9,632 bases of DNA from Anaerolinea sp. (GTDB lineage: Bacteria > Chloroflexota > Anaerolineae > Anaerolineales > Anaerolineaceae), in NCBI GenBank assembly GCA_013824385.1, contig PNNU01000097.1:1-9632 (forward strand). Reading direction: 5' to 3'. The notes beneath the pieces were generated by a model. That model worked only from the letters and a program-made list of their open reading frames with translations. It did not search any database and was not told the DNA's origin. Every line of letters starts with the position of its first letter. Positions within the stretch are counted from its first letter, which is position 1. Positions 1-6,808 of the stretch are shown piece by piece. Both the position numbers and the translations under genes were made by a program.

Positions 1-1
1 T

Positions 2-418
2 GGTACTTCTTACCCAGGTACAGTAACCGCTTTGGAAGATGTTGAAGCATGGTTAATTCCTTCACAAGTTCTTATGCTTCTCGTTAAGCAATATCCTGCC
101 CTTGCTCTAGCAATTATCCAAAGATTAAGTGAACGTGTGTTGCACTATATTGGACTTGTCGAGGATTTGTCTTTAAGGAGTGTAGAAGCTCGCCTAGCCA
201 GCACTTTGCTGCGTAATGCAGAACTGCAAAACGAGCAACTGGTTGTCTCACGCCGTGAATGGACCACGCTGGATGAAATGGCAGTACGATTGGGGACAGT
301 TCGCGATGTGCTCAGCCGGGCAATGAAAGTATTGGAGACAGAAAATCTGATCATTGTGAATAAACAATCCATCCAGCTTATTAACCCCCAAGGATTGGCT
401 GAAAGGGCAGAAAGATAG
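2..418 (+). CDS. Crp/Fnr-family transcriptional regulator, C-terminal part (5' end outside window)
   Basis: The frame is open from base 2, so this is the last 138 residues of a longer protein; the Leu (TTG) at 32 is internal. What remains is the end of the cyclic-nucleotide-like sensor domain (YPGTVTALEDVEAW), the long dimerisation helix (about residues 25-75) and a winged helix-turn-helix (about 84-130). The recognition helix reads RDVLSRAMKVLE, giving a D-x-x-S-R pattern where classical FNR has E-x-x-S-R. Proteins of this family sense oxygen, NO, CO or cyclic nucleotides, but the sensor part is missing here, so the signal is unknown. It lies upstream of, and in the same direction as, the gene cluster beginning at 702, and I infer it may regulate that cluster. 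The family call is secure; the subfamily and target are not. Confidence 0.9.
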   Translation, partial: GTSYPGTVTALEDVEAWLIPSQVLMLLVKQYPALALAIIQRLSERVLHYIGLVEDLSLRSVEARLASTLLRNAELQNEQLVVSRREWTTLDEMAVRLGTVRDVLSRAMKVLETENLIIVNKQSIQLINPQGLAERAER

Positions 419-601
419 TCCATTTTAATAATTCAAATGCCCGAGTAAAAATTTAATCTCGATGCAACGCTACTATTTAAGTTTCCGCAACCACAATCTT
501 GTTTAATTCTACTTCCCAAAAGCTCTTTTTGGATTTCAACCCTCTCCATTTGGACAAGAAGGTCAATAGATTACGGCCAGTGATCTCCAAAATATAGCTG
601 G

Positions 602-633
602 AAGGATAACACCTGTCAAGAAGGCATAACACC
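602..633. repeat. Short direct repeat, possible operator
   Basis: AAGGATAACACC (602-613) recurs as AAGGCATAACACC (621-633), differing by one inserted C. The conserved ATAACACC cores are 20 bases apart, about two helical turns, so both copies would face the same side of the DNA. It lies some 70-100 bases before the BON gene start. That fits a tandem binding site, but the repeat is short and could be chance. Confidence 0.35.
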
Positions 634-640
634 ATACGAT
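613..640 (+). promoter_or_regulatory. Weak sigma70-like promoter candidate for the gene cluster
   Basis: CTGTCA (613-618) and TACGAT (635-640) each match 4 of 6 positions of the -35 and -10 consensus, with a 16-base spacer. The pair overlaps the direct repeat at 602-633. A regulator bound there would touch RNA polymerase. The match is poor, and the call rests mostly on position. Confidence 0.2.
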
Positions 641-701
641 AAAAGTCGTATTCATAAGAGGGTCTGTGCAATACACTGAATTTGGAGTGATTTGCAGAAA
701 C

Positions 702-974
702 ATGAATACTTCTTTTGCAAGTAGCAGGGATGAAAAGATACGAAAAGAAATTCTCTTGGTATTTTCAAAAGGATTGGGAGAGGATTTAAACTTACGTGTG
801 GGTGTACTCAATGGCATTGCACATCTTGCAGGTACGGTTAACTCCATGGTGAAACGTCAAACTGCTGAAGAACTCGCCAAACAAGTCGTTGGCATCCGGG
901 GAGTGGTTAACCGTATCGAAGCACCTGGCGCTCCCAGCCCATCCCGAGCAGTCAATTTGGATTTAAACAATTAA
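702..974 (+). CDS. Small BON-domain protein
   Basis: A 90-residue protein whose residues 10-72 fit a single BON domain. It has an N-terminal helix (DEKIRKEIL), then a strand with the typical Gly turns (VLNGIAHLAGTV), a second helix with R-x-x-A-E-x-L, and the closing GIRGVVNRIEA. BON domains in other proteins bind phospholipids or act as envelope accessory domains. No signal peptide or membrane segment is seen, so this copy looks cytoplasmic or membrane-peripheral. I chose ATG at 702 because the domain begins soon after it. A GTG at 666 in the same frame would add 12 residues without domain content. The purine-rich GGAG at 684-687 is rather distant. It is the first gene of the cluster and ends 19 bases before the next start. 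Confidence 0.8.
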   Translation: MNTSFASSRDEKIRKEILLVFSKGLGEDLNLRVGVLNGIAHLAGTVNSMVKRQTAEELAKQVVGIRGVVNRIEAPGAPSPSRAVNLDLNN

Positions 975-993
975 CAGGAAGAGGTATCTTGGC

Positions 994-1245
994 ATGACAA
1001 AGTGGTTATCGAAATGGTTAAGGAAATTTCATCGCTGGATCGCTGTGCCGACTGCAATTGCTATTCCGGCAGTGCTCATTTTAAAACTTGTCGGTAGCAA
1101 AGAATTACTGGAATTATGGCAAAAACTGGAGAAAATTCCCTCCATCTTGATGCTGATCATGGCTTTGAGTGGCGCGTATTTATTTCTGATCCCTTACATT
1201 GCCAAAGGACAGCGCAAGAAAAGAATATCAGCGAAAGAAGGATAA
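994..1245 (+). CDS. Small two-helix membrane protein, PepSY-helix-like
   Basis: An 83-residue protein with a basic, amphipathic N-terminus (KWLSKWLRKFHRW), a hydrophobic segment at about 15-34, a short loop rich in Lys and Glu, a second hydrophobic segment at about 50-70, and a basic tail (KGQRKKR). The R-K-x-H-R-W leading into a helix resembles the first helix of PepSY-type membrane proteins, where the His can lie near a heme or redox partner. That likeness is weak. The start is supported by GGAAGAGG at 977-984, nine bases upstream. It sits between the BON and cupin genes. Function is unknown. Confidence 0.7.
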   Translation: MTKWLSKWLRKFHRWIAVPTAIAIPAVLILKLVGSKELLELWQKLEKIPSILMLIMALSGAYLFLIPYIAKGQRKKRISAKEG

Positions 1246-1308
1246 TATCTGACTTCACAGATTACTCCATTACTAATTTCCATATAGGTAAACAAGGAAA
1301 AATATTTT

Positions 1309-1662
1309 ATGAAAATCGTGAAGACCTTTGAAACAGCAGAAATTCCAAATCCACATTCCATCAGTGTACGAGCTTTGTTTGTAAGTGAATCGGCGCAATT
1401 TGAACATTTATCGCTTGAACCAGGGCAAGTGCAAAAAAAACATGTCGCCCATACCAACGTTTACCTTTATATATTGAACGGCACAGGGATTTTGGAAGCA
1501 GGTGAAGAGACCATCTCTCTTTCCGCTGATATGCTGGTGGAAATGCCGTCTGAAACACCACACCGCTTGATTAACGATAGCAATTCTCAGTTGCGATTGT
1601 TAAATATGAAAGCTCCAAGGCCAACAAATCCCACGAATATCCTTGTAGAAGGTAGAGGGTGA
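1309..1662 (+). CDS. Single-domain cupin protein
   Basis: A 117-residue protein covering one small beta-barrel cupin. Motif 1 is PGQVQKKHVAH followed by YILNGTG, giving His45 and His48. The usual metal-binding Glu of motif 1 is replaced, with Tyr and Leu in that area. Motif 2 (MPSETPHRL) supplies His85. A metal site of three His is therefore possible. Stand-alone cupins of this type can be metal-dependent enzymes, sensors or binding proteins, and the substrate cannot be read from sequence. The start has only a modest AAGGAAA ribosome site. The stop TGA at 1660-1662 is one base before the ATG of the CopD-like gene, so the two are almost certainly co-translated. Confidence 0.85.
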   Translation: MKIVKTFETAEIPNPHSISVRALFVSESAQFEHLSLEPGQVQKKHVAHTNVYLYILNGTGILEAGEETISLSADMLVEMPSETPHRLINDSNSQLRLLNMKAPRPTNPTNILVEGRG

Positions 1663-1663
1663 A

Positions 1664-2155
1664 ATGACTGTACAAACCTTAGTCTTTGCTTTTGTGACAT
1701 TCTTACACGATCTTTTTACCGTGATTTGGATGGGTGGTCTGATTGTCACTGTGATTAGCTACCTGCCTTCTCTTAAAGAAGCATTAGGGCCTGGTCCACA
1801 GGTCAAAAAAGTAATGAGTGCTTTTCAAAACCGTCAAAGCATATGGGTGTATATCAGCATGGGTGGACTAATACTTACCGGTCTATTATTGAGTAACCGA
1901 AATCCGGAATTTGATTCCTTATTTGGCTTTGGTAATGCGTACACAGTTGCCTTGTCGATCAAGCATATTCTAGTCATCCTCATGATTGGAATCACGCTGT
2001 ATCGCAGTCTGATTTTAAGTCGTCCGCAAGCTGTGATGACGCCGGAAAAAGAACAATTAAGCTTTAAGCTCTTGATCATAAATGTATTTCTAGCCGTTGC
2101 CGTGCTTTTCTCCAGTGGATTGGTTTCTGCGCTTGCCAAACCATTTTCTGGTTGA
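1664..2155 (+). CDS. CopD-like four-helix membrane protein, possible heme b binder
   Basis: A 163-residue protein with four hydrophobic segments (about 8-32, 57-77, 95-117, 132-156). Helix 1 contains FLHDLFTVIWMGGL with His15, and helix 3 starts SIKHILVILM with His101. A buried His in helix 1 before I-W-x-G-G and another in helix 3 is the layout of CopD, HemJ and DUF2269-type membrane proteins, where such pairs can ligate heme b. That is a structural likeness rather than a proven homology. The ATG is preceded by AGAGGG (1654-1659) lying inside the end of the cupin gene. In this cluster it could act as an electron-carrying or heme-handling subunit. Confidence 0.65.
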   Translation: MTVQTLVFAFVTFLHDLFTVIWMGGLIVTVISYLPSLKEALGPGPQVKKVMSAFQNRQSIWVYISMGGLILTGLLLSNRNPEFDSLFGFGNAYTVALSIKHILVILMIGITLYRSLILSRPQAVMTPEKEQLSFKLLIINVFLAVAVLFSSGLVSALAKPFSG

Positions 2156-2181
2156 AGGTAATTGGTTATTTTTAGTTCGTA

Positions 2182-2195
2182 ATTGATATTTCAAT
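2182..2195. promoter_or_regulatory. Short dyad upstream of the eight-helix protein gene
   Basis: ATTGA-TATT-TCAAT is a perfect inverted repeat with 5-base arms and a 4-base spacer, placed about 30 bases before the next start codon. The arms recall FNR/DNR half-sites (TTGAT...ATCAA), but the TTGA-TCAA spacing is 4 rather than 6 bases, so it is not a canonical box. It may be an operator for an internal promoter, or chance in AT-rich DNA. Confidence 0.25.
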
Positions 2196-2223
2196 ACAAA
2201 AACACCAAAAAGGGAGAGTAACA

Positions 2224-3027
2224 ATGAAAAACAACACAAAATTGGGAGCTGGTTTGGCGATTATTGGCATCTTGACTGGATTGCTGTTCTTTTATCTGAT
2301 AGCAGCCCAATACAATCCTGTCATTGATGCGCATGTTGTGACTGGTCGAACAGATGAAGCCACTTCTGTCAGCATTACATTTGCTGTTCTCGGATGGATT
2401 GGAATCACTGCCGGAGCCATATGGACAGTAGCTTTTTATGGTTTCCTTCGAAAAGAAAAGTGGGCCTGGTTGTTGGGAACAATAGCCTCAACCATCCAAC
2501 TCCTGGCAGGATTTTTCCCCATGATCCCCGCCATGGATGGCGATTTACCACCTTCAACCATGATTGTGTTTATTATTGCAGCCGTATTATGGTTTGGAAT
2601 GCTTCTCATTCACGGGGTTAAGAAGAATATCATTTTATTGGCATTCGTTGCCGGCCTGGCTTATGTACTCACTTTTATTGACGGTGTCGCTCCAATTTCT
2701 AAATATGTGTCTACAAAAGGTATTGATCCGTTTTGGAACGGAGTTTATGCCATATCACAGCAAGTAAGTTGGTGGGGTGCTGCAGCCTGGGCGATTTTCA
2801 TTTTTGCCCTATTAGACAAAAAATCGTGGGCTATTCCGATGGCAATATTTGCAGGATCAATGTCCATGATAGCAGGATATCCCATGGGGATAAACAACGC
2901 TTTGTTTGAAGTGCATCGCTTCTCCATGTTCCTGCCTGCACCGCTAATCAGCACTGCCCTGGTCATTTACCTGGTCCTGCCAGGAACGCGCAAGATGCTC
3001 GAAAATTGGAATAAATCGGAATCATAA
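2224..3027 (+). CDS. Eight-helix membrane protein of unknown family
   Basis: A 267-residue, very hydrophobic protein with about eight membrane segments: near 8-28, 50-72, 79-100, 111-130, 133-153, 174-196, 201-222 and 233-254. His37, His120 and His231 lie at or near membrane boundaries. A Met-rich stretch (GSMSMIAGYPMGI) lies between helices 7 and 8. I do not recognise a family. The start has a strong GGGAGAG ribosome site at 2212-2218. The gene is followed after 20 bases by the 491-residue His-rich membrane protein, so a role as its partner subunit or quinone-interacting anchor is conceivable. That idea comes from position only. Confidence 0.8.
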   Translation: MKNNTKLGAGLAIIGILTGLLFFYLIAAQYNPVIDAHVVTGRTDEATSVSITFAVLGWIGITAGAIWTVAFYGFLRKEKWAWLLGTIASTIQLLAGFFPMIPAMDGDLPPSTMIVFIIAAVLWFGMLLIHGVKKNIILLAFVAGLAYVLTFIDGVAPISKYVSTKGIDPFWNGVYAISQQVSWWGAAAWAIFIFALLDKKSWAIPMAIFAGSMSMIAGYPMGINNALFEVHRFSMFLPAPLISTALVIYLVLPGTRKMLENWNKSES

Positions 3028-3047
3028 AACGAATATGGAGTGTTCCT

Positions 3048-4523
3048 ATGCAATTAATTAAAGACCGATTAAATTTCCTCTTTAATTCTACAAAAGGGTT
3101 GATCCTGGTAGCAATCGCAATGATCGCTGTTACCACAGCCATTTGGGGAATGCTTTCAGGGCCAATGGCAGAGATGGGCGTGCGGGAAGTAGTCATCAAA
3201 CTTTTCAATATGGATTTGCTGCAAGCAGAACGAGAAGGGCGAATTATCATTCTGTATCACTCGATTGCCATGGCAGTTGTTGCGATCGAGACATACATGA
3301 TTACAAGCCTTTTGAAGATGAAAGCTTTCTTAAAGACAACCATCAACGTCATCATCACAGTCGGCTATATCTTGACCATGATCTTCGGGATGGGATTCGC
3401 CTACTTCGGTCATAATTGGGCATTCCATGGTGTATATATCTTTGGTCTTTCGTTAATCTTTTTTGCCGGTGTGCTGTTGGTGATAGCCCTCTGGCCGTGG
3501 AATAAAGAATACTATCAACCGGACAATTCCTATTCACGCACCAAAAAAGGGGTGGATATTGAGCGTGTGGCGTTTTTTGCTACCGCGCTGACCACGGTAA
3601 TTTCAGCGCTTTTTGGTGCGATCCCGGGTTCGTTTTTCGGCAATGGATTTGAAGTCTTTTTGGCCGAAAATATTATCAGAATCCCAGAAAAAACCACGAT
3701 GGAGTATTCAGTCATCGGACATTTGCACATTATGTTAGCGCTGATCGCAATCATGATCACGCTCATCATTGGTCGCTGGCTGAATTTTAAGGGAATTCTT
3801 CACAAGTTTGCCATGCCACTCATGATTCTGGGTACTGTTGTACTTAATCTCGGAGTATGGGGGGTAGCTACCCCGCTCGAACCTATCGCTCATATGGTTA
3901 TTTACACAGGCGCAACGCCCTCCATGTTGGCGGCACTCCTTCTGCTCGTTTGGAGCTGGAATAAACTTATCCGTGATGGCACAGCCAATATGCAGAAACC
4001 AACTTTCGGACAAAAACTTGGTGCATTGGTACGTGATCCACTCAAGTTTGGCCCAACATGGCAGATGCTTTATATGAACTTCACAACCAGTTTTCTCGGT
4101 ATCTTCATGGCAATACGCCTGGATGAAATATTCCGGGTCTGGCCAGCGCGCGAGGAGCGAATTGAACTGACCGGCCATTGGCATGCGCTCTCGGCGATCA
4201 TCGCCACCATCATCCTGCTTTACTATGGCAATATCATCGGATTAAAAGGAAAAGTACGCCAACTTTATGGGTGGGGAATCATCCTGTTTTCTGACATAGC
4301 GCTGGCTGGCGTGACCATCTTTGAGATGAAACGGCTTTTTATAACTGAAGCTGAACAGCAGCCGTTGGTTAATGGTCTGATGTATGCCATTGACTTTGGG
4401 CTCGGCGCTTTGTTGGTGTTGCTCGCAATCGTCATGGTTTGGAGGCTGACAGATCTTTTCAAAAAGAAAGGCAAATGGACTGTCGAAAAAGAACAGGAAC
4501 TTTCAGAGGAGGTGGCGGATTGA
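3048..4523 (+). CDS. Twelve-helix, His-rich membrane protein, divergent heme-copper oxidase / NO reductase subunit I-like
   Basis: A 491-residue protein with about twelve predicted membrane segments, the size and helix count of heme-copper oxidase subunit I. Candidate ligands are His71 in helix 2 (LYHSIAMAVV), His122 and His127 around helix 4 (GHNWAFHG), His225 and His227 in helix 6 (GHLHIM), His282 at the start of helix 8, and His377 and His379 at the start of helix 10 (TGHWHA). His in helix 2 and H-x-H in helix 10 match the low- and high-spin heme ligands of that superfamily, and G-H-x-H resembles CcoN. The adjacent His-His of helix 7 (CuB ligands) and the helix 6 H-x-x-x-Y are not seen, so the active site must differ. 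GGAG at 3037-3040 supports the start. No CuA subunit or cytochrome c gene adjoins it. It may be an NO reductase-like or other membrane heme enzyme. The family is uncertain. Confidence 0.6.
   Translation: MQLIKDRLNFLFNSTKGLILVAIAMIAVTTAIWGMLSGPMAEMGVREVVIKLFNMDLLQAEREGRIIILYHSIAMAVVAIETYMITSLLKMKAFLKTTINVIITVGYILTMIFGMGFAYFGHNWAFHGVYIFGLSLIFFAGVLLVIALWPWNKEYYQPDNSYSRTKKGVDIERVAFFATALTTVISALFGAIPGSFFGNGFEVFLAENIIRIPEKTTMEYSVIGHLHIMLALIAIMITLIIGRWLNFKGILHKFAMPLMILGTVVLNLGVWGVATPLEPIAHMVIYTGATPSMLAALLLLVWSWNKLIRDGTANMQKPTFGQKLGALVRDPLKFGPTWQMLYMNFTTSFLGIFMAIRLDEIFRVWPAREERIELTGHWHALSAIIATIILLYYGNIIGLKGKVRQLYGWGIILFSDIALAGVTIFEMKRLFITEAEQQPLVNGLMYAIDFGLGALLVLLAIVMVWRLTDLFKKKGKWTVEKEQELSEEVAD
4505..4523 (+). 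promoter_or_regulatory. Ribosome site and TTG start overlapping the upstream stop
   Basis: AGAGGAGGT (4505-4513) lies six bases before TTG at 4520-4522. The TTG overlaps the TGA (4521-4523) ending the 491-residue protein, in the order ATTGA. This decides the start of the next gene. An ATG at 4439 in that frame would give a charged extension in front of the signal peptide and has no comparable ribosome site. Confidence 0.85.
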
Positions 4524-5422
4524 AAAAATTGATTCCAACTCTCATTATCGTGATCTTTTTATTGACCTCTTGTAAACCTGTGGATCTGAATGCGCCCATG
4601 CCTGCTTTTGAAACGGGTGTTAATCCAGATGCCTGGGCAAAAATCCCCGCTGGTGAATTTTACTTTGGTCAGCATAACGACATTCAAACCACTGATGACT
4701 ATGAAATCATGGTGACCGATGTGACTACTGCTCAATACGCAGCCTTCCTCAACAAAGCCCTTGCGGATGGCTATGTCAAAGTAGATGGCGATCAAATCGT
4801 AGGTTATTATCCCGGCGATGAATTTCACGGAGTCAAACACGAGGAATTAATAGCAGAGGGAGATTGGCAATTTATTCCATTGAATGATCCGTCCCAACGG
4901 ATCAAGTTTGATGGAGAAGAATTTTCATCACAAACTGGGTATGAGAATCATCCAATGACGATGGTCACCTGGTTCGGAGCATGGGGTTACTGCGACTACT
5001 TTGATGAGCATCTGCCCTCCGAGCTCGAATGGGAGAAAGCAGCTCGTGGATCTGATACACGTCCCTTCCCCTGGGGAGAAGATATTAAGAGAGAGAACGC
5101 GAATTTTTACTCAAGCCGTGATCCTTATGAGGATATGCGTACCTTTGGCTCCCGAACTACCCCGGTTGGTTTCTACAACGGACAGTCTTATGATGGATAT
5201 ATAACCTTGGATTCTTCATCTCCTTACGGTTTATATGATATGGCTGGAAATGTCTGGCAATGGACAAGCAATGTGTACGAAGGTATGCACTATCGTTTTA
5301 TGCGCGGCGGTTCAAAAGACACCTATGATATGGACCTTCGCATCTGGACGAGGAATAACGCCACGCCCACCTATTTCAGCCCCGGTGTTGGTTTCCGCTG
5401 TGTTCGGAACACTAACAATTGA
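4520..5422 (+). CDS. SUMF1/NirV-like lipoprotein (formylglycine-generating-enzyme fold)
   Basis: A 300-residue protein read from TTG at 4520. Residues 1-17 are a lipoprotein signal (KK then a hydrophobic run) with lipobox LLTSC, giving Cys18 as the lipidated residue, so the mature protein should be anchored outside the membrane. Residues 40-297 follow the FGE-sulfatase fold: IPAGEFYFG, VTDVTTAQYAAFL, MVTWFGAWGYC, LPSELEWEKAARG (165-177), GLYDMAGNVWQWTSN (237-251), MRGGS and GVGFRCV. True FGEs use two Cys. The second is present (Cys294), but the position of the first, in the segment after RGGS, reads YDMDLR with no Cys. Sulfatase activation is therefore unlikely. NirV proteins share this fold and lie beside nitrite reductase genes; this one is translationally coupled to the His-rich membrane protein. 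I infer a structural or accessory subunit. Confidence 0.85.
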   Translation: MKKLIPTLIIVIFLLTSCKPVDLNAPMPAFETGVNPDAWAKIPAGEFYFGQHNDIQTTDDYEIMVTDVTTAQYAAFLNKALADGYVKVDGDQIVGYYPGDEFHGVKHEELIAEGDWQFIPLNDPSQRIKFDGEEFSSQTGYENHPMTMVTWFGAWGYCDYFDEHLPSELEWEKAARGSDTRPFPWGEDIKRENANFYSSRDPYEDMRTFGSRTTPVGFYNGQSYDGYITLDSSSPYGLYDMAGNVWQWTSNVYEGMHYRFMRGGSKDTYDMDLRIWTRNNATPTYFSPGVGFRCVRNTNN

Positions 5423-5468
5423 ACCAAACACACTCGAGCATTGATGCCGCACACTTTTGTGAGTAAAT

Positions 5469-6326
5469 ATGATAAAGAGACTGTTTGAAAAAATCCGTCT
5501 ATTTTGGCCGCTGACCAAGAGCTTGCAAACTGGCTTGTTGGTAGCCACAGGCATGGCCGGATACATGTCAGCGCGCTGCCCCGTGCATAACCTTAGCACC
5601 ATGTTAGGTTTGTTTTTTAGTTTATTGGCTTCGATTGCGGGAAGCACCATTCTCAACATGTGGTGGGACCGTGATATCGATTCAAAAATGGAACGAACGA
5701 AAGCACGCCCTCTGGCATCTGGAAAGATCAAACCGAAAGAAGCCTTATGGGTTGGGTTGATTATTTCCTTCCTGGGTGTAGGCATGGCGCTTTTCATGAA
5801 TATCGGATTCGGGATAATCATCTTTGCCGGGCTGTTTTTCGATGTTGTCGTGTATACCATCTGGCTGAAACGAAGAACATGCTGGAGCATCGTTTGGGGC
5901 GGGATTTCAGGAGGTATGCCCATTCTTGCCGGCAGATACCTCGGTGTAGGTGCATTAGACTGGATTGGAGTTGTCCTGGCGTTGGGAATCCTGTTATGGA
6001 TCCCGACTCACATCTTAACCTTTAATATGCGTTATGCTAAAGACTACCTTAATGCTGAAATTCCAACTGTCGTATCAGTTTATAGTGTAAAAGTAAATCA
6101 CGCAATAATTGCTGGTTCGAGCATCCTTGCAGCTATTGCAATGGGGATGGCGTCGTGGGGAATTGGAATAACATGGGGCTGCTTGCGTTTGCTAAGTGTC
6201 CTTTCGGTAGGGTTGATTTTGTTAGCAATATTTTTGATCTTTCGTCCATCAGAACGCATCAACTTTGGACTTTTTAAGTATGCTTCAATCTATATGCTTT
6301 CATCAATGCTTTTGATGGTCGTTTAA
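5469..6326 (+). CDS. UbiA-superfamily prenyltransferase, heme O synthase (CtaB)-like
   Basis: A 285-residue, multi-helix membrane protein. The first Asp-rich motif is N63-x3-D67-x3-D71 in NMWWDRDIDSKMERTKARPL, the prenyl-diphosphate/Mg site of the family and very close to CtaB. It is followed by YTIWLKRRTCWSIVWGGISG, also CtaB-like. The second motif region reads IPTHILTFNMRYAKDYLNAEIPTV. Here the usual PHF-W of CtaB is replaced by THILTF, while D-Y-x-x-A-x-x-P is kept. CtaB adds a farnesyl group to heme B to form heme O for oxidases. The altered second motif leaves the acceptor open. Its place next to the His-rich membrane protein suggests it supplies a prenylated heme to it. The start has a poor ribosome site, and the stop overlaps the next ATG (TAATG). 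Confidence 0.8.
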   Translation: MIKRLFEKIRLFWPLTKSLQTGLLVATGMAGYMSARCPVHNLSTMLGLFFSLLASIAGSTILNMWWDRDIDSKMERTKARPLASGKIKPKEALWVGLIISFLGVGMALFMNIGFGIIIFAGLFFDVVVYTIWLKRRTCWSIVWGGISGGMPILAGRYLGVGALDWIGVVLALGILLWIPTHILTFNMRYAKDYLNAEIPTVVSVYSVKVNHAIIAGSSILAAIAMGMASWGIGITWGCLRLLSVLSVGLILLAIFLIFRPSERINFGLFKYASIYMLSSMLLMVV

Positions 6327-6808
6327 TGGAAATCAATCTTGACCAGTTACGTAGATTTAAACCCTCTGTACACAAAGAATGGTTATACCTTTCTGCAGGT
6401 TTTGCCTGGTTTGGGGTGGGAGTATTGTTAATCAGCTTTGCTGTAGGTTGGCTAAAACCAGACATTGCTTCTAACATGCTTCTATTAGTTTCATCAGGTC
6501 TAGCTTTAGCTGGCTGCATCTATCATTTTGGATTTTCAAAGCTGGCAAAAAAGAATATTAATCGTATAGGTAATTTGAAAGGCGAAAAGGTCTGTTTATT
6601 TGCATTTCAGGGATGGACGAGCTATCCGCTGGTTTTGATTATGATGTCTCTTGGCATCTACCTGCGCACTTATTCACCGATTCCAAAATCCTTTTTAGCC
6701 ACCCTGTATCTGGGAATCGGTGGGGGTTTGTTTTCTGCCAGCCTGCATTACTTTGAAAAAGCAGCACGCGTTCATCATAATAAAAATCCAGAGACGAAAA
6801 TTCCATGA
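6326..6808 (+). CDS. Four-helix membrane protein of unknown function
   Basis: A 160-residue protein with a soluble N-terminal stretch (1-17), membrane segments near 18-41, 46-68, 97-113 and 121-142, and a basic His-containing tail. A conserved-looking block, FQGWTSYPLVLIMMSLGIYLR followed by IPKSFLATLYLGIGGGLF, forms the second helix pair. I see no catalytic motif. Its ATG overlaps the stop of the prenyltransferase by one base, and its own stop overlaps the next ATG (ATGA). The three are therefore translated together, which suggests they act together in assembly or cofactor handling of the same membrane complex. Confidence 0.75.
   Translation: MEINLDQLRRFKPSVHKEWLYLSAGFAWFGVGVLLISFAVGWLKPDIASNMLLLVSSGLALAGCIYHFGFSKLAKKNINRIGNLKGEKVCLFAFQGWTSYPLVLIMMSLGIYLRTYSPIPKSFLATLYLGIGGGLFSASLHYFEKAARVHHNKNPETKIP

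Larger units (their letters stand above)
419..701. other. Intergenic region between the regulator and the membrane gene cluster
   Basis: About 280 bases carry no convincing gene. Minus-strand open frames here have no recognisable motifs and overlap the BON-protein gene. The region should hold the end of the regulator transcript and the promoter of the downstream cluster. I see a 12-base direct repeat (602-633) and a weak promoter-like pair (613-640). I see no canonical FNR box (TTGAT-N4-ATCAA) and no hairpin followed by a T-run. Confidence 0.6.

Noticed and set aside
477..847. Two minus-strand open frames across the regulator/BON intergenic region
   Set aside because: They have no recognisable motif and no convincing ribosome site, and one overlaps the BON gene on the other strand.
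2182..2195. Canonical FNR/DNR box
   Set aside because: The spacing between TTGA and TCAA is 4 bases instead of 6, so it was kept only as a low-confidence dyad.
3735..4184. Minus-strand open frame of 149 codons
   Set aside because: It lies wholly inside the 491-residue membrane protein gene, and its composition is that of a shadow frame.
4439..4519. Upstream ATG start for the SUMF1-like gene
   Set aside because: It would place 27 charged residues before a clean lipoprotein signal. The TTG at 4520 has a strong ribosome site and overlaps the upstream stop.
5312..5923. Minus-strand open frame of 203 codons
   Set aside because: It spans the end of the SUMF1-like gene and the start of the prenyltransferase, both well supported on the plus strand.
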